From Alphaproteobacteria bacterium (GTDB lineage Bacteria > Pseudomonadota > Alphaproteobacteria > UBA3830): a stretch of 56,280 nt of DNA. Numbering within the stretch: the stretch's first letter is position 1; each line of letters starts with the position of its first letter. Both the position numbers and the translations under genes were made by a program. Where the stretch lies: positions 1 through 56,280 of the forward strand of contig JAGCFW010000009.1 of assembly GCA_017649895.1 (NCBI GenBank). Direction: 5' to 3'. The notes under the pieces were generated by a model, which was not told the origin of the DNA, searched no databases, and saw only the letters and a program-made list of their open reading frames with translations. Below, piece after piece: positions 8,929 through 17,905 of the stretch.

Positions 8929-10348
8929 TATTCTTTTCACCGTTTATCTTATCTTTCACTTCATCATTCTTACCGTTTATTTTATTGTAAACATTTATCG
9001 CCTTTAAAGTATCAAAAGCCTTATTTAACTGGTAATCCTTTTCTGCCCTCTCTCGCAAAGACATCTTTCTGAAATCAGGCTCCTCGTCCTCTTTTTTGTC
9101 CTTATCACCCTTTTTAACAATCGGAGAATCTGGCAACTTATTGGAATCGGGGTGTTTCTTCTCAGTCTCTTTCCTATCCAGAGCATTTTTAAAGATCTCC
9201 TCACGCAGGGAAAATACTCCTTCAACTTTTTTGATGCTGGCGTAACCTGCCTCAATGTCAGGGCTTATACCATTCCCCTGGATACACTCGCCACTCGGAG
9301 TATAATGCTTCGCGATAGTTAACTTAATTCCAGTTTTGTCCGAAAGAGGAATAACTTTTTGCACCGAACCTTTTCCGAAAGAACGAGTTCCGATGATAAC
9401 GGCGCGTTTATTATCACGTAGAGCACCTGCTAAAATTTCAGGAGCTGAAGCCGTTCCGCTGTTAATCAATACAGCCATCGGAAGTCCGTTGGTAATATCC
9501 TCATCGTTCGCAAAAAACTCCATGGTATTGTCTTTCGTTCTACCTCTGGTCGACACAATCTTGCATTTTTTGAGGAACAAATCCGAAACCGCAACGGCTT
9601 CGTCCAATAGACCTCCCGGATTGTTTCTCACATCCAATATGATACCGCTCAGACTTTTATTTCCCTGTAAAAATTTCTTGATATCCGCGCTGGTATTTTT
9701 ATCGAAGGTGGAAATTCTGATATACCCTATGTTGTCCAACACTTCGGCTTTAACCGACTTAACTTTGATTAGATCTCTCTTGATTGTCACATCAAACGGA
9801 GCCTGTCTTTCCCTCACAATCTTGAGTTTTACCGATGTTCCAGGCTTGCCCCTCAATTTTTCAACAACTTCCACATCTGTAATGTTCGTTCCGAGATACT
9901 CGCCGTCCACCCCGACAATAAGATCTCCGTTTTTCAACCCCGCTTTATAAGCCGGAGTGTCATCTATTGCAGAAATAACCCTAATGTATCCGTCGTCATC
10001 CATGATAAACTCTATGCCAAGCCCGCCAAATTCTCCCTCTGTTAAATTTTTCAGGGAGTTAAACGCCTTTTCATTCAAATAACGAGAATGCAAATCCAGA
10101 GTAGACATCATTCCTTCGATTGCCTTGCGAATTATGTCCTCGTCTGTCATTTCGTTGACATATTCGTACTTTATACAGGCACAAACAAATTGCAATTCGC
10201 GACCAGCCACGTCTGCGGCTTTATCTTTCTCCTGAGCTAAAACTTCAGTCTTTTCAATTTTTCCCGCCTTATTTTCAGACTTCGATCCGCCCGAATTACA
10301 AGCCACTAATGAAAGCAAAAGAGGCAACATCCACAACTTTTTCATCAT
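8918..10348 (-). CDS. ctpA: Carboxy-terminal processing protease CtpA (S41), lipoprotein
   Basis: A 476-residue periplasmic serine protease with a lipoprotein signal (LLLSLVAC). After the conserved GGLGIEF segment comes a PDZ domain (about 85-170), then the S41 core with RNNPGGLLDEAV, the catalytic serine in INSGTASAPEI and the lysine in SFGKGSVQ. The C-terminal ~90 residues are charged and low in complexity. CtpA-type proteases trim or degrade envelope proteins. ATG at 10348 overlaps the stop of the upstream gene as ATGA, with AAAGGAAA before it. An in-frame start 33 bases upstream lacks a signal peptide context and is rejected. Confidence 0.93.
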   Translation of the reverse strand: MMKKLWMLPLLLSLVACNSGGSKSENKAGKIEKTEVLAQEKDKAADVAGRELQFVCACIKYEYVNEMTDEDIIRKAIEGMMSTLDLHSRYLNEKAFNSLKNLTEGEFGGLGIEFIMDDDGYIRVISAIDDTPAYKAGLKNGDLIVGVDGEYLGTNITDVEVVEKLRGKPGTSVKLKIVRERQAPFDVTIKRDLIKVKSVKAEVLDNIGYIRISTFDKNTSADIKKFLQGNKSLSGIILDVRNNPGGLLDEAVAVSDLFLKKCKIVSTRGRTKDNTMEFFANDEDITNGLPMAVLINSGTASAPEILAGALRDNKRAVIIGTRSFGKGSVQKVIPLSDKTGIKLTIAKHYTPSGECIQGNGISPDIEAGYASIKKVEGVFSLREEIFKNALDRKETEKKHPDSNKLPDSPIVKKGDKDKKEDEEPDFRKMSLRERAEKDYQLNKAFDTLKAINVYNKINGKNDEVKDKINGEKNNAK

Positions 10349-11361
10349 TTTTTCCTTTTCTCTATAGTTTGCATAAGCCAATGTCTCGGATCAAGAGGTT
10401 CTCCAGACTTTCTCAATTCCATTTTTACGATCGGAAGCTCCTTTGATTTGTCACCCATTTGACCTATATAATCACCGATTTCAACAACGTCTCCCGTGGC
10501 AGCAAAAACCTTATTAATCCCGTACAGAAATATTCGATATTCACCGTTGCTGATAATTACCATATTCTGATAATTCAGAAAATTTCCGGAAAATACTACA
10601 AGCCCCTTAACTGGAGAGGTAACAATTGCTCCATAATTTGTTTCAAATCCCATATAGCAAATCATCGAACCATCATCTCCGCGGTCTCCGAATTCCGCAA
10701 CAATTTTCCCATTTACCGGGTATGCTAAGGACAAATCTGTTGAGACTTTATTATTCCTCAGAACCCCAACTACATTTTCTGCTTCCAACTCGGCATCCAA
10801 CTCCTCAATAGATTCAGATTTAGTCGCAATATGGTAAACCACATCATTTTGAATTACATTTTCCTCTCTGGTTTCCGCAAGTTCCCTGGACTTTTCATCT
10901 ATTTTCTTGCAAATATCCCTGTATTTGTCCAAAGCCTGAGTATAATCTTTATCCAAATTGTTCTTCTCACGCTGAAGCTTCACTAATTCCGCGTTATCCC
11001 TTCCCAACTTAAGACTCATATTTTTGAAATAATCAGCAAAGCTTTTTATAATAATCGAGCAACGAATGAAATCATTCTTACTCTGATATTTACTGATTAT
11101 CAGCATATTAGAAAACCTTTGGATACTGGATAGTACCGTACAACATCTTGATAAGATTTCATAAACATTTATCATTGTCGGCAGGGACATTTTCTCTCTC
11201 TTATTTACATCCTGCAATGCGGCCTGAACCTTAGAAAGAGTTGATTCCAGCTTCTGAGCTTCTTTGCATAATCCGCGTATCTCCGTCGACTGGACAAAAG
11301 AGCAACTTCCCGTCTGAAACAGAAACAAAGAAACAAAAGAAGCTGCTACAAAAAGTTTCAT
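10345..11361 (-). CDS. EnvC-like coiled-coil protein with degenerate M23 domain
   Basis: A 338-residue exported protein: signal peptide (LFLFQTGSC, possibly a lipobox), coiled-coil part to about residue 190, then a LytM/M23 fold (YPVNGKIVAEFGDRGDDG to the end, with SPVKGLVVFSGN and DPRHWL). The zinc ligands of active M23 peptidases are missing: where H..D is expected it reads YMGFETN, and the later HxH is IFLYG. This is the pattern of EnvC, which does not cut peptidoglycan but activates amidases during cell division. Position directly before ctpA agrees with the alphaproteobacterial arrangement. Confidence 0.82.
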   Translation of the reverse strand: MKLFVAASFVSLFLFQTGSCSFVQSTEIRGLCKEAQKLESTLSKVQAALQDVNKREKMSLPTMINVYEILSRCCTVLSSIQRFSNMLIISKYQSKNDFIRCSIIIKSFADYFKNMSLKLGRDNAELVKLQREKNNLDKDYTQALDKYRDICKKIDEKSRELAETREENVIQNDVVYHIATKSESIEELDAELEAENVVGVLRNNKVSTDLSLAYPVNGKIVAEFGDRGDDGSMICYMGFETNYGAIVTSPVKGLVVFSGNFLNYQNMVIISNGEYRIFLYGINKVFAATGDVVEIGDYIGQMGDKSKELPIVKMELRKSGEPLDPRHWLMQTIEKRKK

Positions 11362-11377
11362 TACCTACAAAAACACT

Positions 11378-12682
11378 CTACTTACAAAACATCCTTCCGA
11401 CAGAACAGTACAAAAACCCTGAAGCCTTAACTTCATCCACGGAATAAATATTTCTGAGATCGATCAACAACGGACTTTTTACCCTTTTCCTCAGTTCTTT
11501 CAAATTGAGAGCTCGAAATTCACTCCAGTCTGTCAGAATTAATACAACATCGGCATTGTTACAACACTCGTAAGGATTTTTCTCCCACGAAACATTGCTG
11601 AAAATCCTCTTTGCTTGCTGAGAAAAGGAGGGATCATAAACCTTTATGTTCGCCCCTGCTTTCTGCAAAGCCTGAACTATCTCGATGCTCGGACTGTCCC
11701 TCATATCATCGGTATTCGCTTTGAAAGTAACGCCAAGAACAGAAATATCCTTACCTTTGACGTCACCGTCGCAAGCGGAAAGAATCTTCTTCACCATCTT
11801 TGCACGTCGCTTATCATTGGAAGAAATTGTCTCTTCCACCAAATTCATATCGACACCAAAATCTTTTGCAAAATCAGCCAACGCCGATGTATCCTTTGGG
11901 AAACAAGAACCACCGTAACCAGGACCCGCCAACAAAAATTTATCTCCGATTCTCTTATCAAGCCCCATGGCGAGAGCTACGTCGTTGACATCCGCCCCGC
12001 AAGCTTCGCACAAATTTGCAATTTCATTTATGAAAGTAACTTTCATCGCCAAAAAAGCATTGGAGGAATATTTGGACAACTCTGCGGTTTCTAAATTCGT
12101 AAACACAATCGGAACGTTAAATACATAAAGTGGCCTGTAAACCTGAGACAAGACCTTTTTCGCTTTTTTGCTTTCGACTCCGAGAATAACTCTGTCTGGA
12201 TGCATGAAATCGTCGATCGCAGCTCCTTCTTTCAGAAATTCTGGATTAAATGCAACATCAATTTCAACTCCTCGACCTTGCAGGAATTTTTTCACGGATT
12301 TCGTTGTTCCGACAGGCACCGTAGATTTGATAACCAACACGGCATCGGGGTTTACCGAGTCAGCCAATTCCCCAACTGCCGAATATACGTAATCCAAATT
12401 GGCACTGCCGTCTTCTTTGCTCGGAGTTCCCACTGCAATGAATATGATATCGGCATCTTTTACCGAATCCTTGGTGCTGGAGGAAAAACCGAGACGTCCT
12501 GCCTCCATATTTTTTTTCATCAATTTATCAAGACCTGGCTCGTAGATCGGCACCTCACCTTTTTTCAAAGATTCAACCTTCGCCAAGTTGTTATCCACAC
12601 ACATAACATCGAACCCGAACTCCGCAAAGCAAACTCCAGAAACCAATCCTACATAACCTGTGCCAATTACTGTTATATTCAT
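11378..12682 (-). CDS. ugd: UDP-glucose 6-dehydrogenase
   Basis: A 434-residue enzyme, usual length, that oxidises UDP-glucose to UDP-glucuronate with two NAD+. It starts with the Rossmann motif ITVIGTGYVGLVSGVCFAE. The catalytic cysteine lies in GPGYGGSCFPKDT, and FNPEFLKEGAAIDDF and GVTFKANTDDMRDSPS are typical. It overlaps galU by 4 bases (ATGA), so product and supplier of UDP-glucose are translated together. The product feeds capsule, exopolysaccharide or lipid A sugar synthesis. Confidence 0.96.
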   Translation of the reverse strand: MNITVIGTGYVGLVSGVCFAEFGFDVMCVDNNLAKVESLKKGEVPIYEPGLDKLMKKNMEAGRLGFSSSTKDSVKDADIIFIAVGTPSKEDGSANLDYVYSAVGELADSVNPDAVLVIKSTVPVGTTKSVKKFLQGRGVEIDVAFNPEFLKEGAAIDDFMHPDRVILGVESKKAKKVLSQVYRPLYVFNVPIVFTNLETAELSKYSSNAFLAMKVTFINEIANLCEACGADVNDVALAMGLDKRIGDKFLLAGPGYGGSCFPKDTSALADFAKDFGVDMNLVEETISSNDKRRAKMVKKILSACDGDVKGKDISVLGVTFKANTDDMRDSPSIEIVQALQKAGANIKVYDPSFSQQAKRIFSNVSWEKNPYECCNNADVVLILTDWSEFRALNLKELRKRVKSPLLIDLRNIYSVDEVKASGFLYCSVGRMFCK

Positions 12683-13500
12683 AACTTTTCCTTATTTTCT
12701 CTTATAAATTCATCTATCACGTGCTTCAGCTTCTCTGTATTGCTGGCTACTCGCAAAATAGCTGCCAACAATCCACCTTTGGAGCCGCAATCAAATCTTT
12801 GTCCTTCAAAATTGAACCCAACCAATCCGCAGGACGGAATCATCTCCAACAGGGCATCAGTTAACTGGATTTCTCCGTTTACTCCTGGCCCAAGACGTTC
12901 CAGAACCTTAAAAATATCCGCCGACAACAAATAACGCCCAACTATCGCAATATTAGACTTCGCTTTCTCCGGAGAAGGTTTTTCATCCACTGATTTTGCA
13001 TAGATCAACCTTCCTTCCTGACGCTCAACGTCCAAAATACCATAACGACTGACGTGTTTCCGATCTACAGGCATTGTTGCCACCATATTTGCGCCGTTGT
13101 AATTCTTTATCATCTCTCCGATACAAGACTTTGGACTCAGAATGAAATCATCCGCCGACATAACCGCAAATGGCTCATTATTTATGAGATTCTTTGCGCA
13201 CAGCACAGCGTGTCCGAGACCTTTCGGTTCATTCTGACGAATATAACAGACGCTTCCCATATTTATATCGAAATAATCGGGATGAGAAAACATATAGTCG
13301 AAGTAATCCTCGATAGAATCCTTTCCGTGCCGAGTAACAAATATAAATTGCTCGATACCTGCGTTAATCGCTTCCTCAAAAGCATAGTGAATCAGAGGCT
13401 TATCAATAATGCCCAGCATTTCCTTCGGAATGGCCCGAGTGATAGGGAAAAATCGTGTCCCCAAACCTCCAACAGGAAAAACTACCTTACGAATCCTCAT
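12679..13500 (-). CDS. galU: UTP-glucose-1-phosphate uridylyltransferase
   Basis: A 273-residue nucleotidyltransferase making UDP-glucose from UTP and glucose-1-phosphate. The signature KVVFPVGGLGTRFFPITRA is at the N-terminus, with KEMLGIIDKPLIHYAFEEA following and the PKGLGHAVLCAK and SADDFI sites downstream. A ribosome binding site GAGGGG precedes the ATG. It heads a minus-strand run with ugd, the envC-like gene and ctpA. Confidence 0.96.
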   Translation of the reverse strand: MRIRKVVFPVGGLGTRFFPITRAIPKEMLGIIDKPLIHYAFEEAINAGIEQFIFVTRHGKDSIEDYFDYMFSHPDYFDINMGSVCYIRQNEPKGLGHAVLCAKNLINNEPFAVMSADDFILSPKSCIGEMIKNYNGANMVATMPVDRKHVSRYGILDVERQEGRLIYAKSVDEKPSPEKAKSNIAIVGRYLLSADIFKVLERLGPGVNGEIQLTDALLEMIPSCGLVGFNFEGQRFDCGSKGGLLAAILRVASNTEKLKHVIDEFIRENKEKL

Positions 13501-13831
13501 TCACCCCTCGCAAATTGCTCACAAGATACTATCACTTTGATTGAAAACTAATCAACCAAAAAGACAGATAATTGCTCGCATTTTCACAAATTTTCAGAAA
13601 CAAACCAATCGGCAAAATAAGGTAATTTATCCTCTAAATTAATGAAAAGATATCCTCTGTTAAAAATCTTAGATCCGTCTAATTTCGTGTTTTTGCATTT
13701 TTTCCGACTTTTAAGAACATTTTACGAGCAATTTTATCTTAAATTTAACAATTTGTTGATAATTTAATGATAGAATTTAGTCGTAGTAAGGAAAGAAACT
13801 CGCGAGTTTCGATATTGTTACGTAGGAAGGT
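13501..13831. other. Divergent intergenic region galU / secreted protein
   Basis: This 331-base AT-rich stretch must hold promoters for the minus-strand galU run and for the plus-strand gene at 13832. I see TAGAAT at 13771-13776 as a possible -10 for the plus side but no good partner at the right distance. The only ordered element is the palindrome at 13795-13810. Confidence 0.5.
13795..13810. promoter_or_regulatory. Perfect 16-bp palindrome, possible operator
   Basis: GAAACTCGCGAGTTTC is its own reverse complement. It sits 21 bases before the start of the secreted-protein gene and is GC-rich against an AT-rich background. No T run follows, so it is not a terminator; a repressor site in the leader is the natural reading. 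Confidence 0.45.
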
Positions 13832-14404
13832 ATGAAGATATTACGCTGTTTATTAGCTTTGCTGTTTTTTTTCGAATCTTTCGGAGATTACGAATCGGAA
13901 TATAAACCACGCTGTCTTCCGATTGAAACACCTGATCAACCTGAACGTAGCCAATTTGTAATAAAGGCCCCAAGCGGTTGGGCATACAGAACTTTCAAGG
14001 GAAACAATGGATTAGTGGGAGTATTATGGCCGAAAGGAACTTCTTTCAGCGACTGCGATACAGCGGTATTTGTATTTATTCAAAATTTTGACGAACCGCT
14101 ACCAAAAATCCCAGATAATATTCAAATATTCGGGGAAAAATGCCAAAAAGCGGAATTTAAATTCGCCGATCGGAAAAATGACCAAGATAAAACCTTCTCG
14201 ATAGAAGAGAAATATTTCTCCGGATTTTGTGGACGTACTCAAATTTTATTTGAGGAGAAAGTAAAAAATTTCAGAATAATAACGATGCTCGCTTCATCAT
14301 TCTATGTTTCACGCGACCTTTTTGAAGACGTAAAGTACATAGTATCCGCTTACAAAACGGAAATTGAGGACAGTTTAGGGATTAAGAATAAGAAAACATC
14401 TTAA
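13832..14404 (+). CDS. Small secreted protein, unknown function
   Basis: A 190-residue protein with a short N-terminal hydrophobic signal (ILRCLLALLFFFESFGD) and a mature domain of mixed alpha/beta composition. Segments such as FVIKAPSGWAYR and GVLWPKGTSFSDCDTAVFVF look like a compact periplasmic domain, and four or five cysteines could form disulfides. I do not recognise a named family. TAGGAAGG provides a ribosome binding site before ATG. The gene is transcribed away from galU. Confidence 0.75.
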   Translation: MKILRCLLALLFFFESFGDYESEYKPRCLPIETPDQPERSQFVIKAPSGWAYRTFKGNNGLVGVLWPKGTSFSDCDTAVFVFIQNFDEPLPKIPDNIQIFGEKCQKAEFKFADRKNDQDKTFSIEEKYFSGFCGRTQILFEEKVKNFRIITMLASSFYVSRDLFEDVKYIVSAYKTEIEDSLGIKNKKTS

Positions 14405-14553
14405 CGAACAAAAAGAAATTCATCTTCTTCGAAAAGGAATACAGAATACTAAAACCGCGAATTCTCTGAAACACTATCTACCTCGAATCCCATGATACTT
14501 CTCTTTTCGAAACAATTAAAAGTTTTAGTAACAAAAAAATTAACTTCTTACGA

Positions 14554-15729
14554 TTATCCGAATTTACTGTGACTAATGCGTATCGCCTCCAAGGCCGGAC
14601 AGTCTTCGTTTTCGACATAATTCAGAAAGGCCCCCCCTGCCGTAGATATACACGTCATTTTGTCCGCGACGTTAAATTTTTTCATTGCAAATCCCGTATC
14701 GCCTCCTCCGATAATTGAAATCAACTGATGATTTTGTGTTCTTTCGGCAATAAACTCAGCAATTGCTTTTGTCCCAAACTCAAAGGGGCTGCGCTCGAAC
14801 AATCCTACAGGGCCGTTCCACAACACCATATCACTGCCTGCAATATGATCTTCCAGCAACTTAACTGAATCAGGTCCTATATCAAAAACCGTCGTATTGG
14901 AATTCTCGGACCGCATAATTGCACGATCATTTTTCGCTGAAATCAACGCTGAAAAATCGGTCGGAACGATTAATTCACATCCAAACTTTTTGGCATTATC
15001 CACGATCTCTTTAACATCTGATTCATACTCCTTAAAATCAAAGACCTCAGATGGATCATCTTTGAGATACGACAAAAAAGCACCTGCAATTCCTCCTCCA
15101 AGAGCTAACTTATCAACTTTTGTAACTAGCCTCTTCAGCAGCTTAATTTTCGTTGGTAATTTGGAACCTCCAATAATAGCCATCCTTTTCCCAGAGGTAT
15201 GACCAAAAAAATCTTCTACATTTTTGATTTCCCTTTTAAAATTCATCCCCAAATCTGACGGTAAAAACTGAGGTATCCCGAAAACCGAAGCATGTTTACG
15301 ATGAGACACAGAAAATGCTTCATTCACGAAAAAATCCCCCAGCGAAGCTAATTTTTTAGCAAAATCCAGGTCGCAACTTTCTTCTTGCGGATAAAATCTG
15401 AGATTTTCGAGAAGAATTAAATTATCTCGAGAAACCTCTTCTATCAAAGATCGAGTATTTTCATTTAGATATTCTTCAAAAAACGACACTGAATTCCCGT
15501 AAATCTTTTCTATAATAGGAATTAGTTGACGCAAACTCTGTACCTTACTAGATTTTCCTGCTGCTTTTCCCATATGAGACATCAAAACGACTTTTGCTCC
15601 TTTATTTTGCAGATCCTTTACAGTCGCGACAGGCACCTTTATCCTGGCGTCATCCATCACGGTACTTCCGTCCATAGGAACATTAAAGTCGACTCGAACC
15701 AATACTATTCTACCAGATAATTCCACCAT
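14554..15729 (-). CDS. pgk: Phosphoglycerate kinase
   Basis: A 391-residue glycolytic enzyme transferring phosphate from 1,3-bisphosphoglycerate to ADP. It carries VLVRVDFNVPMDG at the N-terminus, MSHMGKAAG, NEAFSVSHRKHASVFG, AIIGGSKLPTKIKLL in the hinge and LWNGPVGLFE and GGGDTGFA at the nucleotide site. ATG 15729 is chosen over TTG 15732 because GAGG lies 6 bases before it. It stands alone here, without the gap gene that accompanies it in many bacteria. Confidence 0.96.
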   Translation of the reverse strand: MVELSGRIVLVRVDFNVPMDGSTVMDDARIKVPVATVKDLQNKGAKVVLMSHMGKAAGKSSKVQSLRQLIPIIEKIYGNSVSFFEEYLNENTRSLIEEVSRDNLILLENLRFYPQEESCDLDFAKKLASLGDFFVNEAFSVSHRKHASVFGIPQFLPSDLGMNFKREIKNVEDFFGHTSGKRMAIIGGSKLPTKIKLLKRLVTKVDKLALGGGIAGAFLSYLKDDPSEVFDFKEYESDVKEIVDNAKKFGCELIVPTDFSALISAKNDRAIMRSENSNTTVFDIGPDSVKLLEDHIAGSDMVLWNGPVGLFERSPFEFGTKAIAEFIAERTQNHQLISIIGGGDTGFAMKKFNVADKMTCISTAGGAFLNYVENEDCPALEAIRISHSKFG

Positions 15730-15919
15730 CAACTCCCTCTATTTATCTTAGAACTATCCCAAAATCGTAAATTTTTCGTTAATTAAATTTACTAATAACC
15801 GTATTGAATCCTATCACATATTTAAAATATTATGAACTTTTTTTCAGCTTACCCCTTGTAAAAAGCGTTTAAAGCCATTATTTGATATAGTGGAGTTCTT
15901 TATCAGGTAGGAGACTATT

Positions 15920-16573
15920 ATGCCAGCTATCGTTTTAACGGGTCACGCAGGACGGATCGAAGCAAGATATCATCACAGCCGACAGGCCGGAGCACCTTTG
16001 GCTATGGTATTGCATCCAAATCCTGTGCAGGGCGGAACCATGAACAACCGAGTTACCGTAAGTCTGTATAATGCTTTCGTGGAAAACGGTTTTTCCGTAA
16101 TTCGATTTAATTTTCGAGGAGTTGGAAAATCAGAAGGTGAATTCGACAAAGGCGAAGGGGAATTCAATGACACCGCCTCGGTTCTTGACTGGATTCGAGA
16201 CATAAATAAAGGTCACCGCGAAATTTGGATAGCCGGATTTTCGTTCGGAGCTTTGATCGGAATGCAGCTTTTGATGAGACGTCCTGAGATTTCGGGATTC
16301 ATCTCCGTTTGTCCGCCGGCGAATCTAAATGATTTTTCTTTCTTAGCGCCCTGCCCTGTTTCCGGCATGATGATAAATGGCGCGGATGATATCGTGTGTC
16401 CGACGGAGCATGTGGACAAATTGGTCGAAAAGTTAAATGGTCAGCGGGGAATTTCAATCGATTATCGCGTAATTCCGAATTGCGATCATTCCTTCACGGG
16501 GCATCTGGATACTATCAAGCAATATGTCACCGAATACTTGAACTCCAGAACAAAAATGCGTAAAGTCGTCTAG
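15920..16573 (+). CDS. Alpha/beta hydrolase family protein
   Basis: A 217-residue cytoplasmic alpha/beta hydrolase. The nucleophile elbow is GFSFGALIG, the acid is in NGADDIVCP and the histidine in NCDHSFTGH, so the triad appears complete; an oxyanion region HPNPVQGGTMNN lies near residue 40. This compact type is widespread in alphaproteobacteria and of unknown substrate. TAGGAG precedes the start. It is followed after 29 bases by tyrS on the same strand. Confidence 0.88.
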   Translation: MPAIVLTGHAGRIEARYHHSRQAGAPLAMVLHPNPVQGGTMNNRVTVSLYNAFVENGFSVIRFNFRGVGKSEGEFDKGEGEFNDTASVLDWIRDINKGHREIWIAGFSFGALIGMQLLMRRPEISGFISVCPPANLNDFSFLAPCPVSGMMINGADDIVCPTEHVDKLVEKLNGQRGISIDYRVIPNCDHSFTGHLDTIKQYVTEYLNSRTKMRKVV

Positions 16574-16602
16574 TTATCGAAAAGAAAAAACGGGAGAAAA
16601 TA

Positions 16603-17835
16603 ATGAAATCGTCCTTTTTGAATGAGGCTGTGGCCAGAGGTTTTGTGTACCAAACCACAAATTTAGAAGCAATCGACGAATATTTGTCGACAAAAGGACG
16701 ATACGGCTATGTGGGTTTTGATATAACTGCGAAAAGTCTGCACGTGGGGCATTTGATTCCGATATTTACGATGAGGCTGTTCCAGAAGCACGGACACAAG
16801 CCGATTATCCTGGTCGGAGGCGGTACAACGAAAGTCGGAGACCCTTCGTTTCGCAACACTACCCGCCCGATGCTTTCGAATGAGCAGATCGAGGAAAATC
16901 TGAAAGGAATAAAATCATGCCTCGAGCCGTTCTTGGAATTTGGGGACGACAAGGCAATCATGGTGAATAACGCCGATTGGCTAGACAATATAAATTATCT
17001 GGAATTTCTGCGCGACATCGGAAAATATTTTTCCATAAACCGCATGATCGGGTTCGATTCGGTCAAAACGAAGCTGTCGCAAAACAACTCGCTGAGCTTT
17101 TTGGAATTTAACTACATGATTCTGCAGGCATACGATTTTTACAGACTTTTCTGCGATAAAGACTGCCGAATCCAGCTGGGCGGACAGGACCAGTGGGGCA
17201 ACATTGTTTGCGGTGTCGAATTAATCAGAAAGAAGTGCGAAGCCGAAGTTTTCGGGCTAACAAATCCTCTGCTGACAACCAGCGACGGAAAAAAGATGGG
17301 GAAGACGGCCAACGGAGCAGTCTGGCTGTCCGAAAATTTCATGTCCGCCTATGATTTTTGGCAGTACTGGCGGAATATCGCCGACGCAGATGTCATCAAA
17401 TTGATGTATTTATTCACGGATTTGCCGATTGACGAAATCAAAAAAATGGAATCCGTCAAGGGAAGCGAAATAAACGCGCTGAAAGTCATCTTGGCAGACG
17501 AAATCACCTCCATCGTGCACGGAAAAGATTCACTCGCATCTATTCACAAATCCGCCGATCAAATTTTCAATCAGTCCTGCGAAGACTTGGCGAAAATCGA
17601 CTCGGTGAACAGATTTCCGACGGAGAAAAGCACGTCCATTATCGATATTTTGGTGAAAACTCAATTGTGCTCCAGCCGAGGCGATGCGAAAAGGATGATC
17701 CGAGGCAAGGGCGTATATGTGAACAACGAATCGATCACCGAGGACTATGTACTTCCGCAAGATTTATCTGACGGAGATCTTCTCAAGTTATCCTGCGGCA
17801 AGAAAAAAACCGTGATTTTGGAAATTAAAAACTGA
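16603..17835 (+). CDS. tyrS: Tyrosyl-tRNA synthetase
   Basis: A 410-residue class I synthetase, the usual bacterial length. The HIGH-type motif is HVGH (about residue 47), the KMSKS-type loop is KMGKT, the tyrosine pocket shows YDFYRLF and GGQDQWGNI, and a C-terminal S4 RNA-binding domain (SSRGDAKRMIRGKGVYVNN) completes it. GGGAGAA precedes ATG. It charges tRNA-Tyr with tyrosine. Confidence 0.97.
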   Translation: MKSSFLNEAVARGFVYQTTNLEAIDEYLSTKGRYGYVGFDITAKSLHVGHLIPIFTMRLFQKHGHKPIILVGGGTTKVGDPSFRNTTRPMLSNEQIEENLKGIKSCLEPFLEFGDDKAIMVNNADWLDNINYLEFLRDIGKYFSINRMIGFDSVKTKLSQNNSLSFLEFNYMILQAYDFYRLFCDKDCRIQLGGQDQWGNIVCGVELIRKKCEAEVFGLTNPLLTTSDGKKMGKTANGAVWLSENFMSAYDFWQYWRNIADADVIKLMYLFTDLPIDEIKKMESVKGSEINALKVILADEITSIVHGKDSLASIHKSADQIFNQSCEDLAKIDSVNRFPTEKSTSIIDILVKTQLCSSRGDAKRMIRGKGVYVNNESITEDYVLPQDLSDGDLLKLSCGKKKTVILEIKN

Positions 17836-17854
17836 AAGGTTTCGAACAACTAGA

Positions 17855-17881
17855 AAACGCGGAGTCTGAAAGACCCCGCGT
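17855..17881 (-). terminator. Hairpin between converging tyrS and 17906 gene
   Basis: ACGCGG and CCGCGT, with an inner GTC/GAC and one mismatch, form a GC-rich stem. On the minus strand it is followed by TTTTC, which fits termination of the gene ending at 17906; on the plus strand it lies about 20 bases behind tyrS without a clear T run. Confidence 0.6.
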
Positions 17882-17905
17882 GTTGATAGAAGAATAGAGA
17901 AGACT

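Noticed and set aside
12200-12934. Plus-strand open frame of 244 codons opposite ugd and galU
   Set aside because: Antisense to two clearly conserved genes, with no ribosome binding site and no recognisable domain.
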